A DNA stretch of 64,000 nucleotides from NCBI GenBank assembly GCA_016934985.1, contig JAFGRU010000065.1:36064-100063 (forward strand), read 5' to 3'. Made by a program: the position numbers and the translations under genes. This DNA comes from Deltaproteobacteria bacterium (lineage in GTDB: Bacteria > Desulfobacterota > Desulfuromonadia > Desulfuromonadales > JAAYDE01). Positions 21,559-33,162 of this stretch are shown one piece after another (positions within the stretch are counted from its first letter, which is position 1; every line of letters begins with the position of its first letter). Under the pieces are notes generated by a model. The model did not search any database, was not told the DNA's origin, and worked only from the letters and a program-made list of their open reading frames with translations.

Positions 21559-22407
21559 ATGGCGAAAAAAGCGGCATTGGGAAAAGGCATAGGAGCACTT
21601 CTTGAGTCATCTGGCGAAGAGGAAAGCCAGAAATTCTTTGTCTGTCCGATTGAAGATCTTAGGCCGGGGAAAAATCAGCCTCGAAAACATTTTGATGACC
21701 AGAGGCTTTTGGAGTTGTCGGCTTCAATTCGTGAAAAAGGTATAATTCAGCCCCTGGTGGTCCGCAAAAAGGAGGGTTTTTTTGAAATTATAGCTGGAGA
21801 GAGGCGCTGGCGGGCTGCCCAAAAGGCAGGTCTTCACGAGGTTCCCGTTATTTTGGAGAACATGTCGGAGGCGTCGGCCCTGGAAATCGCGCTAATTGAA
21901 AACCTTCAGCGAGAAGACCTGAACCCAATTGAGGAAGCAGAAGCTTATAAAGAACTGATAGAAAATTTCAACATTTCGCAGGAGGAGGTAGCCAAAAAGG
22001 TCGGCAAGGAACGCAGCACCGTCACTAACGCCCTCCGCCTTCTCAAGCTGCCATTGGAAATCCGGGCAGACGTGGCTTCGGGATTTCTTAGCATGGGTCA
22101 TGCGCGGGCCCTCCTGGCTCTGGAGATGGAAGAAGATATCCTGGAGGCGCGCGACGAGATCATCCGTAAGGGTATGTCGGTCAGGGAAACAGAGGGACTG
22201 ATCAAAAGACTCCGCAAACATACGTCAGGCCTGGCGCGCAAACGGACCAAATCTCTCGACCCTGAAATTCTCGATTTAACCGACCAATTGAAGCAGGCGC
22301 TGGGAACCCAGGTTAAAATTACCCCGGGAAGCAAAGGGGGGAGAATAGAAATAAGCTACTTTTCGGACCAGGATTTTGAGAGACTTCTTGGTATTTTGGG
22401 CGTGTAG
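21559..22407 (+). CDS. parB: Chromosome-partitioning protein ParB (Spo0J)
   Basis: 282 aa. The N-terminal GKGIGALL peptide stimulates ParA. The CTPase domain has GERRWRAAQKAGL and ENLQREDLNPIEEAEAY. The central helix-turn-helix is SQEEVAKKVGKERSTVTNALRLLKLP, and a C-terminal dimerisation domain follows. It binds the parS site in the mnmE-mnmG gap. It is translationally coupled to parA. Confidence 0.97.
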   Translation: MAKKAALGKGIGALLESSGEEESQKFFVCPIEDLRPGKNQPRKHFDDQRLLELSASIREKGIIQPLVVRKKEGFFEIIAGERRWRAAQKAGLHEVPVILENMSEASALEIALIENLQREDLNPIEEAEAYKELIENFNISQEEVAKKVGKERSTVTNALRLLKLPLEIRADVASGFLSMGHARALLALEMEEDILEARDEIIRKGMSVRETEGLIKRLRKHTSGLARKRTKSLDPEILDLTDQLKQALGTQVKITPGSKGGRIEISYFSDQDFERLLGILGV

Positions 22408-22454
22408 TCGCCAAACAATTTTTTCCAGAAGGACTCTATTCGAGGCAAATGGTT

Positions 22455-22886
22455 ATGTTTGGTAAAAACCGCGAAAAAAAAACCACAAAGGATGTTTCAA
22501 TGGGAAAAGGGGATATCAAGGCTTTTTTAGGGGCGGGCAGCAGTTTCGAAGGCAAACTTGTTTTCGATGAAATAGTCCGCCTGGATGGCAATTTTACTGG
22601 GGAGGTCAGTTCGAAGGGCGCTCTTATCATTGGCGAGTCGGCAATGGTCAAAGCCGAGGTAGATGTGGAATCTTTGACCGTTAGCGGCAAGTTTAAGGGT
22701 AATATTCGGGCCCGAAGCAAAGTGGAACTGAAAAAACCGGCCCAGGTGGAAGGCAACATAGACACTCCTGCCCTTAGTGTCGAAGAGGGGGTTATGCTTA
22801 ACGGCACCGTTTCCATGGGGGGTCAAAAGCTGACGCCTCTGACTCCCGAAAAATCTTCCATTAAAACTGTAGAACCCCCCAGCTGA
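22455..22886 (+). CDS. Bactofilin
   Basis: 143 aa polymer-forming cytoskeletal protein (bactofilin/DUF583). After a charged N-terminal tail comes a right-handed beta-helix of six-stranded periodicity, visible as repeated hydrophobic-glycine turns (FLGAGSSFEGKLVFDEIVRLDG, FTGEVSSKGALIIGESA, VSGKFKGNIRARSKVEL). A disordered C-terminal tail follows. The start ATG at 22455 has GAGG nine bases upstream; the ATG at 22449 is too close to it. Known Myxococcus bactofilins organise the ParABS system, so its position 48 bases after parB suggests a link. That link is inferred. Confidence 0.88.
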   Translation: MFGKNREKKTTKDVSMGKGDIKAFLGAGSSFEGKLVFDEIVRLDGNFTGEVSSKGALIIGESAMVKAEVDVESLTVSGKFKGNIRARSKVELKKPAQVEGNIDTPALSVEEGVMLNGTVSMGGQKLTPLTPEKSSIKTVEPPS

Positions 22887-22947
22887 AAATTATCTGCAAA
22901 TTCCCGGTTCTACACCCGTTTCCATAAACGCCTGGGAACAAAAGGGG

Positions 22948-22976
22948 TTGACAAGAAAAAGGCCATGTGATAGCTA
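22948..22976 (+). promoter_or_regulatory. Probable promoter of the atp operon
   Basis: A perfect -35 TTGACA (22948-22953), a 17-base spacer and a weak -10 TAGCTA (22971-22976) lie about 105 bases upstream of the first atp gene. Confidence 0.5.
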
Positions 22977-23080
22977 AACGATGCTTTAATCTTTAACGAC
23001 TGCCCGGCTCAGAAAAAATCCTCCTTAAGCCTGGTTCCAATTTTCAATGCTCCACAAAGCAGAAGCACAGAGGTGAAGCT

Positions 23081-23506
23081 TTGATTGATTTCAATTCAAC
23101 GCTGTTCATTCAGTTTGCCAACTTCATTATCCTTATTTTTATTTTGAATTACCTTCTTTTCCGGCCCTTGCGCAATGTCCTCCGGCAGCGCCGTGAAGAG
23201 GTCGACGGCGCTCATGCCAGGGCGGACTCCCTTGCTGAAAAGATAACAGCCAAAACGGCAGATTATGAAGCCCGCCTGGCTGAGGCAAGAGCGAAAGGAA
23301 ATGAGGAGAGGACATCCCTTCGCAATGCCGCTCTTGAAGAAGAAAAAAAACTTTTTGAGGAAGCTCAGGCTATGGCTGCCGAGAAAAGAGCTGCTGTGAA
23401 AAAGCAGGTCGGCGAGGAGATGGTTGAGGCCCGCAAAATTCTCAAGGGTGAAGCGGATGTTCTCGGCCAGGAGGTTGCCTCCAAGGTTCTAAGAAGAGCC
23501 GTCTAA
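23081..23506 (+). CDS. ATP synthase F0 subunit b'
   Basis: 141 aa. One N-terminal membrane helix (FIQFANFIILIFILNYLLFRPL) is followed by a long charged coiled coil, the standard shape of the peripheral-stalk b subunit. It pairs with the next gene as a b'/b heterodimer, as in many Deltaproteobacteria. It starts at TTG 23081 after GAGGTGA. It is the first gene of the atp operon; no a or c subunit gene precedes it. Confidence 0.9.
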   Translation: MIDFNSTLFIQFANFIILIFILNYLLFRPLRNVLRQRREEVDGAHARADSLAEKITAKTADYEARLAEARAKGNEERTSLRNAALEEEKKLFEEAQAMAAEKRAAVKKQVGEEMVEARKILKGEADVLGQEVASKVLRRAV

Positions 23507-23533
23507 ATCAATAAATAATATTCCAGGAAAGCT

Positions 23534-24121
23534 GTGCAAATGAGAAGAACGACCATTGCGGTAATGATTACAAGTTCAGCCATCTTATTAGGGATGGCGA
23601 CCATGGTAATGGCGTCCGGCGGCGGTCATGCAAGTGAGGGAGTCCTTCTAAAGGATTTCCTTTTCCGGTGTTTGAATTTTGCGGTGACCTTGGGCATTCT
23701 GGGCTATTTCACGATAAAGCCGATCAAAAAGGCACTGGCTGATCGTAAGGAAAATATCGGCAAAACTTTGGACGAAGCCAAGACGGTTCGTGCCGAAGCT
23801 GAATCCAGATACCAGGAGGTCGAGGAAAAACTCAAAGCGGCCAGCGCAGAAATCGAACAAGTCTATGCCGCAATTCGTGAAGAAGGGGAGCAGGAGCGCC
23901 AGCGGATAATTGCCAATGCCAATGCCATGGCTGAAAAGGTCCAGGTTGAGGCGGAAAAGTCAGCCCAGCGTGAAATTGAGAATGCTCGACTGCAACTTCG
24001 CACGGAGGTGGCGAGCCTGGCGATCAAACTGGCTGAACAGCTTATCAAGAAAAACATTAGTCCCGAAGACCACGACCGCTTGCTGAATGATTATATTAAG
24101 AGCGTAGGAGAACTGCATTGA
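23534..24121 (+). CDS. atpF: ATP synthase F0 subunit b
   Basis: 195 aa. Two hydrophobic stretches occur: an N-terminal signal-like segment (about residues 8-27, ending near MVMASGGG), then the true stalk anchor (about residues 40-60). A coiled coil and a C-terminal LAIKLAEQLIKKNISPEDHDRLLNDYI follow. It starts at GTG 23534 or ATG 23540, with AGGAAAG upstream. It overlaps atpH by four bases (TTGA). Confidence 0.93.
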   Translation: MQMRRTTIAVMITSSAILLGMATMVMASGGGHASEGVLLKDFLFRCLNFAVTLGILGYFTIKPIKKALADRKENIGKTLDEAKTVRAEAESRYQEVEEKLKAASAEIEQVYAAIREEGEQERQRIIANANAMAEKVQVEAEKSAQREIENARLQLRTEVASLAIKLAEQLIKKNISPEDHDRLLNDYIKSVGELH

Positions 24122-24660
24122 GTATCAACGCGATACCCAGAAGGTATGCAAGAGCATTAGTTGGGTTGGCCGAAGAGCAAAACAAGGTAGAAGAGTTTGC
24201 CGCTGAACTGGAAAAGGTTCAGGAAGCCTTTGCCGCGAATAAAGAACTGAAAACCGTTCTTATCAATCCCACCTATTCAGCGGGCAAGAAGACCGCACTC
24301 CTAAACGATGTGACTGAATATCTTGGCCTTTCCGAGGATATCCGCAAATTTCTGGGGCTTCTTTTGGAAAAGGATCGTTTGAAATATTATCTGCAGATTC
24401 TGGAAAGCTATCGCCAGTTGGCGGATGAAAGCAGCGGCATCGAAAGAGCTCAATTGACTTCCGCAAAAAGACTTACCAAAGAGCAGAAAGAACAAATTAA
24501 AGCAGAGTTGGAAAAACAGACAGGAAAGAAGGTCGACCTTGAGGTAAAGGTTGATTCCTCTTTGCTTGGCGGTATTAAAACGGAAATCGGCGGAAGGGTT
24601 GTTGATGGCAGTTTGGAAACCCAGCTTAAACGGATGGGAGATACCTTAACAAAGGGGTGA
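24118..24660 (+). CDS. atpH: ATP synthase F1 subunit delta
   Basis: 180 aa linker between the peripheral stalk and the F1 head. The N-terminal helical bundle starts SINAIPRRYARALVGLAEEQ. The C-terminal conserved block is DSSLLGGIKTEIGGRVVDGSLETQLKRM. The TTG start at 24118 overlaps the atpF stop. atpA follows nine bases after the stop. Confidence 0.96.
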   Translation: MSINAIPRRYARALVGLAEEQNKVEEFAAELEKVQEAFAANKELKTVLINPTYSAGKKTALLNDVTEYLGLSEDIRKFLGLLLEKDRLKYYLQILESYRQLADESSGIERAQLTSAKRLTKEQKEQIKAELEKQTGKKVDLEVKVDSSLLGGIKTEIGGRVVDGSLETQLKRMGDTLTKG

Positions 24661-24663
24661 TAG

Positions 24664-26184
<1,521 letters not shown>

Positions 26185-26204
26185 GCGGGAGAAGGTGCTG
26201 CCAA

Positions 26205-27074
26205 ATGCCCAGTTTGAAGGATATTAAAAAGCGAATCAACTCGGTAAAGAATACCCAGCAGATCACCAAAGCGATGAAAATGGTGTCTGCCGCCAAACTG
26301 CGTAAAGCCCAGGAAGCTGTAGTTGCCAACCGACCCTACGCAGAAAAAATGCAGGAAGTTCTTTCCAGCCTGGCTTTAAGGGTAACCGACAGCCAACATC
26401 CGCTCCTGCAGCAACGGGAAAAAGAGCGGGCGCTGATTGTTCTTTTGACCGCAGACCGAGGTCTTTGCGGCGGTTTTAACAACAACATCTCCAAGGCGGT
26501 CGAGAAATTCATCGCGGCCAATCCGCAGGAATACAAAGAAATCGATCTGATGATCATTGGCCGGAAAGGTAACGAATACCTTAAACGGCGGCCAGGCCTG
26601 AATATCGTCAAGGTATATGAAAATATAACTGGCGATATCAACTATCAGACAGCGTTGCTCCTGAGCGAAGAGATTATCGCTCTCTTCGCGGACGAGGAAA
26701 AATATGATGTTGTGCACCTCGTCTATAATCATTTCAAAAGTGTCATTTCTCAGGTGATAACTTTTTCCCAACTCCTTCCAGTGGCTCCCAGGGAAGTGGA
26801 GGAAGATACCCATATAACCGATTATATCTTCGAGCCGAGTGCCGAGGATATTCTCAAGGATATACTCCGTAAGAATGTGGAAGTTCAGATTTTCAAGGCT
26901 TTGTTGGAGTCTTCGGCTGCCGAGTTGGGGGCGCGCATGAGCAGTATGGACAGTGCCACAAAGAACGCATCGGAGATGATTGGCAAGTTGACCCTGGCTT
27001 ACAACCGTGCCAGACAGGCGGCTATTACCACGGAACTTATGGAAATTATTTCCGGTGCCGAATCAATAAAATAA
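26205..27074 (+). CDS. atpG: ATP synthase F1 subunit gamma
   Basis: 289 aa central rotor shaft. The N-terminal helix [33 protein letters not shown] and the C-terminal helix with [43 protein letters not shown] are both typical coiled-coil segments. A Rossmann-like domain with [14 protein letters not shown] lies between them. Confidence 0.98.
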   Translation: MPSLKDIKKRINSVKNTQQITKAMKMVSAAKLRKAQEAVVANRPYAEKMQEVLSSLALRVTDSQHPLLQQREKERALIVLLTADRGLCGGFNNNISKAVEKFIAANPQEYKEIDLMIIGRKGNEYLKRRPGLNIVKVYENITGDINYQTALLLSEEIIALFADEEKYDVVHLVYNHFKSVISQVITFSQLLPVAPREVEEDTHITDYIFEPSAEDILKDILRKNVEVQIFKALLESSAAELGARMSSMDSATKNASEMIGKLTLAYNRARQAAITTELMEIISGAESIK

Positions 27075-27113
27075 GGAATAAGGGGCTTCGATTTCCCCCA
27101 GACCGGGGAATAA

Positions 27114-28538
<1,425 letters not shown>

Positions 28539-28587
28539 AACACCAATTGTTGGGCGACGATAACGGTAACCTGAAAAGGAAAGAAGC

Positions 28588-29004
28588 ATGGCTGAAAAGC
28601 TTAAGCTGGAAATAGTAACCCCATACGGCGAGGTTGTTTCAGAGGAAGTCGATGAAATCACCGCCCCTGGAGCCCTCGGGGAGTTCGGGGTGCTGCCTGG
28701 CCATATACCTATGCTGACATCTTTGAGAATTGGCGAGTTTTCTTATCTCAAAAATGGAAAGAGATTGTTTATTGCCGTCAACTGGGGTTATTTCGAAGTG
28801 GAGGAAAACTGTGTCACAGTCCTGGTTGATACGGCCGAGCCGCAGGATCTAATTGACCTCGAACGGGCCAAGACGGCTATGGGCCGCGCGGAAGAAGGGC
28901 TGAAACAATTATCCCACGAGGATAAGGAATACCGGGTTATGGAAGCGGCTCTCAAGCGTGCCATCAACCGGATTCAGGTGGCGAGCCGACGTACCGGCCA
29001 TTAG
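28588..29004 (+). CDS. atpC: ATP synthase F1 subunit epsilon
   Basis: 138 aa. The N-terminal beta sandwich has LEIVTPYGEVVSEEVDEITAPGALGEFGVLPGHIPMLTSL and the C-terminal helices have LERAKTAMGRAEEGLK. It regulates ATP hydrolysis in other bacteria. It is the last gene of the operon, with a strong terminator 34 bases downstream. Confidence 0.97.
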   Translation: MAEKLKLEIVTPYGEVVSEEVDEITAPGALGEFGVLPGHIPMLTSLRIGEFSYLKNGKRLFIAVNWGYFEVEENCVTVLVDTAEPQDLIDLERAKTAMGRAEEGLKQLSHEDKEYRVMEAALKRAINRIQVASRRTGH

Positions 29005-29037
29005 CCCTGATTTTAAAACCAGTCGTATCCTTTATCA

Positions 29038-29064
29038 GGCGGCCTTTTCAAGGCCGCCTTTTTT
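29038..29064 (+). terminator. Terminator of the atp operon
   Basis: GGCGGCCTT (29038-29046), a three-base loop, AAGGCCGCC (29050-29058) and six T. A textbook intrinsic terminator between atpC and dinB. Confidence 0.93.
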
Positions 29065-29074
29065 CATTGTGGTT

Positions 29075-30268
29075 ATGGAGAAAAATACACCAGACATCAT
29101 ACATTTAGACCTCGATGCTTTTTATGCATCTGTGGAGCAGCACGATAATCCGGAGTTGCGAGGTCGGAAGGTCATTGTCGGGGGGAGCCGGGAACGGGGG
29201 GTTGTCTGTGCCTGTTCCTATGATACCCGGCCGTTTGGGATCCGGTCTGGAATGGCTATACGAGAGGCTCTTCGGTTTTGTCCCGACGCCTTAATTTTGC
29301 CCGTGCGGATGAACCGTTACCGGGAAGTATCGCAACAAATATTCCAGATTTACGCTTCCTACACCGACCTTGTTGAACCCCTCTCCATTGATGAAGCCTT
29401 TCTCGACGTATCCGGGAGTACCTCGTTGTTGGGAGATGCCTTCACCATAGCGAAGAAAATAAAAGAAGAGGTCAGGGGAAAAACAGGCTTGGCGCTAAGT
29501 GTGGGTGTTGCACCGAACAAAATGTTGGCTAAGCTGGCTTCCGAACAAGGAAAACCAGATGGGTTATATCTGCTCACGGCAAATAGGGTGGATGACTTTC
29601 TGACAACCCTCCCCGTTGCCAATCTTTGGGGGGTTGGGCGAAAAACTCAAAAACAGTTGAGGCTCTTGGGTGTTGAAACGGTTGCTGATTTGCGCCGCAT
29701 TGGTTTTGATACCTTGGTCCGGATGTATGGCGAAAATTCAGGTCGCCATCTTTATGATATGGCCAGAGGCATAGATAAGCGGCACGTAGAACCCCCGGGC
29801 CGGGCTAAATCTGTTGGCCGTGAGCGGACCTTTGACTGTGATGTAAAATGCCATGAAGTGTTGGAGCAGGAGTTGTTGCTGCTGTCGGATCAGGTCGGGT
29901 CGCGCTTGCGGGAAAAAGACCTGAAAGGCCGTACTGTCTCAATAAAGGTGAAATATGACGACTTCCAAACTTTGACACGGAGCTTTACTCTTCCACAGGC
30001 AACCAGCCATGGACCGGATATATATCGCTTGGCCAGAAGACTTTTGGGTGATTTGGAAAATAGAAAGGCGATCCGGCTCCTTGGGGTAACAGTAAGTCAT
30101 TTTGAAAGTGAGGAGGATAACCAACCGTGGCTTTTTAATGATGATCAAAAAGGTCTTCTATGCCGGTTGGATGAGGGTATCGATAAAATCCGGGGAAAAT
30201 ATGGTGACCAGAGCATTATTCCGGGGTCCCTGCTGCCAGGGCGAGGAAAAAAGTCGAATGACAGGTAA
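29075..30268 (+). CDS. dinB: DNA polymerase IV
   Basis: 397 aa Y-family translesion polymerase. Catalytic motifs are IHLDLDAFYASVEQ near the N terminus and SIDEAFLDVSG, with the steric-gate region YDTRPFGIRSGM. The thumb helix-hairpin-helix and little-finger domain follow. The ATG at 29075 begins ten bases after the atp terminator, so it must be translated from a separate promoter or from read-through. An upstream in-frame ATG at 28958 lies inside atpC and is rejected. The short tail has no obvious clamp-binding motif. Confidence 0.93.
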   Translation: MEKNTPDIIHLDLDAFYASVEQHDNPELRGRKVIVGGSRERGVVCACSYDTRPFGIRSGMAIREALRFCPDALILPVRMNRYREVSQQIFQIYASYTDLVEPLSIDEAFLDVSGSTSLLGDAFTIAKKIKEEVRGKTGLALSVGVAPNKMLAKLASEQGKPDGLYLLTANRVDDFLTTLPVANLWGVGRKTQKQLRLLGVETVADLRRIGFDTLVRMYGENSGRHLYDMARGIDKRHVEPPGRAKSVGRERTFDCDVKCHEVLEQELLLLSDQVGSRLREKDLKGRTVSIKVKYDDFQTLTRSFTLPQATSHGPDIYRLARRLLGDLENRKAIRLLGVTVSHFESEEDNQPWLFNDDQKGLLCRLDEGIDKIRGKYGDQSIIPGSLLPGRGKKSNDR

Positions 30269-30290
30269 TAAAATCCTGGCGGGATAAGAA

Positions 30291-31283
30291 TCAGGCAATT
30301 TTTTCAAGCTTAACAATCGCTTCCTTCTCGCCAAGGGTAATCAGAGTATCGCCGTTTTCCATAATGGTTTCAGGGACGGGGTTAAAAAGCATTTGCCCGT
30401 TGATCTTTTTGATGCCGACAATAATGATTCCCCAGTCCCGACGAATGCCTGAGGTGATGAGGTTTTTTCCGACCAGCGACGAAGACGAAGAAATTTTGAT
30501 TTCCTCCAGCTGCAGTTCAAGCCGTTTTCCGGCGGTGGCAATTTCCAGGAAGTCGACGACCGAAGGTCTCAGGATAGCCTGAGCCATGCGGTGGGCACCA
30601 ATGAGGTAAGGTGAGACAACCTTGCTTGCTCCGGCGCGCTTAAGTTTTTTTTCAGAAGCCGGTTCAGCGGCTCGCGCCAGAATGAAAAGGGCCGGGTTGA
30701 GACCCCGGGCCGTCAGGGTGATATAAACATTATCGGTATCCTGGGTTACGGCGGTAACCAGCCCCTTGGCCTTGGCAATCCCCGCTTTGACCAAGGCATC
30801 GTCGTCGGTGGCATCCCCGGCGACGAAAAGATAACCCTCCTCTTCAATTTTTTGGCAAAGATTGGGATCGTTTTCGACGACGACAAACGGTATGGGCCTT
30901 TCTTTGAGTTCGGCACATATAAAACTTCCGATTCTACCGTAACCACAGATAATGAAGTGATCTACAAGTTTATCGATTTCTTTTTGCAATTTTTTTCTCC
31001 CGAATATCTGGCGAATTTGCCCTTCCACGATAAATTCGACAAAACTGCCACCCGCGTAAGCAATAACCCCGAGACTGGAAAAAATCAGTACGATGGTAAA
31101 AGCCTTGCCGGTCGAAGAAAGTTCATGAACTTCCCGAAAGCCTACGGTAGTTATGGTGATAATGGTCATATAGAAGGATTCAAAAATCCCCCATCCTTCA
31201 ATCAGGGAATAGCCGAGCGTCCCGGCAAGGACAACACAGATTAGAACTAAGAAGGAAAAGCGTAGATGTGGGGTCGATTTCAT
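30291..31283 (-). CDS. Two-helix potassium channel with RCK domains
   Basis: 330 aa. Two membrane helices flank a pore loop, then an RCK_N Rossmann domain (FIICGYGRIGSFICAEL) with DATDDDALVKAGI and an RCK_C domain (about residues 245-330), the MthK layout. The selectivity filter at residues 46-50 reads TVGFR instead of TVGYG and continues EV where D is usual. It could be a K+ channel or a less selective one. It ends 22 bases from the dinB stop, in convergent orientation. Confidence 0.85.
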   Translation of the reverse strand: MKSTPHLRFSFLVLICVVLAGTLGYSLIEGWGIFESFYMTIITITTVGFREVHELSSTGKAFTIVLIFSSLGVIAYAGGSFVEFIVEGQIRQIFGRKKLQKEIDKLVDHFIICGYGRIGSFICAELKERPIPFVVVENDPNLCQKIEEEGYLFVAGDATDDDALVKAGIAKAKGLVTAVTQDTDNVYITLTARGLNPALFILARAAEPASEKKLKRAGASKVVSPYLIGAHRMAQAILRPSVVDFLEIATAGKRLELQLEEIKISSSSSLVGKNLITSGIRRDWGIIIVGIKKINGQMLFNPVPETIMENGDTLITLGEKEAIVKLEKIA

Positions 31284-31362
31284 GTTGGTTCCTGGTTAAG
31301 GGATAGCAAAATGGTAGCTCTGGAAACACTAAAAAGCAAGATTTCTCACCTTGCCTTCACTA

Positions 31363-32154
31363 TCAGGGTCTTAGGCGGTAACCTTTGCCGATGAGAATCG
31401 CTGCCCAGACAAAGAGGCTCAGGGAAAGTGTCAGAGAAAAACCGAAAGAAAAGAAAGGCGACGCATCGCCGACCCCGAGAATGGCAAAACGAAAGCCATC
31501 AATGAGATAAAAGAGAGGATTGATGCGCGAGACCTGTTCCCAGAAAGGCGGCAGGATGGAAATAGGGTAGAAGACGCCCCCGAAATAGATAAGCGGCAAG
31601 ATAATAAAGTTGTTGAACATGCTCAGGGAGTCAAAAGTGTTTGAATAAATAGCGGCGATGAGGCCGAACTGGGCAAAAAGAAAGCTGGCCAGAAAAACCA
31701 TGACCAGACAGAGTTCCGGGTGCACCCAGGGCATGGATGCAAAGCCAAGGGAAATCAAGGTGATAACAGAACCTACCAGTAATCCTCGGATCATGGCTGC
31801 CAGAGTATAGGCAAGGATAAGCTGTGGCGGGGTAATGGGAGCGACAAGCAGGTCAACAATGTTACCAAGATAGCGGGACATGAAGAGTGAGGAGGAAACG
31901 TTGGCGAAAGAGTTGTTGATGATGCCCATGAGAATCAACCCCGGAATGACGAACTGGGCATAACTGTACCCTTCGAGGACAGAGATTCTCTCACCCAAGG
32001 TGGCTCCGAAAACGAAAAGGTAAAGAGATGCGGTGATGACCGGGGTCAGAAGGGTCTGGAAAGAGACGCGAAGAAACCGCAGGATTTCCCTTTTCAGCAA
32101 GGTGACAAAAGGGAGCCATGCCACATAAAGGGGATGCGGAGTTGAATCTTTCAT
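31363..32154 (-). CDS. ABC-2 type transporter permease (YadH-like)
   Basis: 263 aa, six predicted membrane helices. Segments resembling E. coli YadH include YSYAQFVIPGLILMGIINNSFANVSSS and FGGVFYPISILPPFWEQVSRINPLFYLIDGFRF. It forms an exporter with the adjacent ATPase; the start overlaps the ATPase stop by four bases (ATGA). The substrate is unknown. Confidence 0.87.
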   Translation of the reverse strand: MKDSTPHPLYVAWLPFVTLLKREILRFLRVSFQTLLTPVITASLYLFVFGATLGERISVLEGYSYAQFVIPGLILMGIINNSFANVSSSLFMSRYLGNIVDLLVAPITPPQLILAYTLAAMIRGLLVGSVITLISLGFASMPWVHPELCLVMVFLASFLFAQFGLIAAIYSNTFDSLSMFNNFIILPLIYFGGVFYPISILPPFWEQVSRINPLFYLIDGFRFAILGVGDASPFFSFGFSLTLSLSLFVWAAILIGKGYRLRP

Positions 32155-33095
32155 AAGCAGTTGTTGTTTTTCCGGGTCAGGGGTTTTTTACCGGTCAGGG
32201 TCAGAAATACATCTTCCAGGGCCGGTTTTTCTGTCTCTATATCGAGTACTTGAATGTTGTTTTGCTGCAGTATTTGAAGGATATTTCCAGGTAATATACC
32301 ATCCTTCAGACAGAAGATAATTTTGTTTCCTTCAACCTGGGTGGAAATATTGAGGGAAGAAAAAATATCACCTGAGAAAGTCGGGGGGGTATCCAGGGTC
32401 AACGTCATTTTGCGGCCGGCAAGGCGATCGAGAAGTTTTTCCTTATTTTCAAGGGCTACCAGGGAGCCGTTGTCCATTATGGCGATACGTTCACAAAGTT
32501 GTTCAGCCTCTTCCAGATAGTGGGTGGTAAGAAGAACTGTTGTTCCTTTGGCGTTAATTTCACGGACAAATTCCCACAGGGAATGGCGCAACTCGACATC
32601 GACTCCGGCAGTGGGTTCATCCAGTATCAGGAGGCGGGGCTTGTGAATCAGCGCCTTGGCAATCATAAAGCGGCGCTTGAGGCCACCTGAGAGCTTGTTC
32701 ATCGGCTTATCCAAATGAGGAACAAGGCCAAGGCGCTCCAGCAAGGTATTGCGCCATGCAGGGTCATCCGGAACTCCGTAGTAGCCGGAGTGAATCTTGA
32801 TTGCCCGGTTGATGGTAAAAAAGGTATCAATGACAATTTCCTGATGCATGACACCAATTAAGCGGCGCGTCAGAAGATAATCCTTGCGGATGGAATGGCC
32901 GAAAACTTCGATGCGGCCGGACCCGATGCGGATGGCCCCGGTTATCATATTGATAGTGGTGCTTTTGCCGGCACCGTTGGGGCCGAGAAGAGCAAAGATT
33001 TCTCCCGGAGAAATTTCCAGGGAAAGTTCTTTTACTGCAAGTCTTTTTCCGTAACTTTTGGAGAGATTTTCGATTTTCAGGGCAGTTAGGGACAT
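32151..33095 (-). CDS. ABC transporter ATP-binding protein (YadG-like)
   Basis: 314 aa. Walker A is GPNGAGKSTTINMI, the Q loop is in MHQEIV, the signature is LSGGLKRR and Walker B is LLILDEPTAGVD, followed by a switch histidine in LLTTHYLEEAE. A roughly 80-residue C-terminal extension ends in LEDVFLTLTGKKP, typical of DrrA/YadG ATPases. It is coupled to the permease downstream. The exported compound is not known. Confidence 0.9.
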   Translation of the reverse strand: MSLTALKIENLSKSYGKRLAVKELSLEISPGEIFALLGPNGAGKSTTINMITGAIRIGSGRIEVFGHSIRKDYLLTRRLIGVMHQEIVIDTFFTINRAIKIHSGYYGVPDDPAWRNTLLERLGLVPHLDKPMNKLSGGLKRRFMIAKALIHKPRLLILDEPTAGVDVELRHSLWEFVREINAKGTTVLLTTHYLEEAEQLCERIAIMDNGSLVALENKEKLLDRLAGRKMTLTLDTPPTFSGDIFSSLNISTQVEGNKIIFCLKDGILPGNILQILQQNNIQVLDIETEKPALEDVFLTLTGKKPLTRKNNNCL

Positions 33096-33162
33096 GTCAA
33101 AATTTACAAAAGATGGGTGATTTCATTTGGAGTATCATCTGGGACAAAAGCGTATTGGTAGT

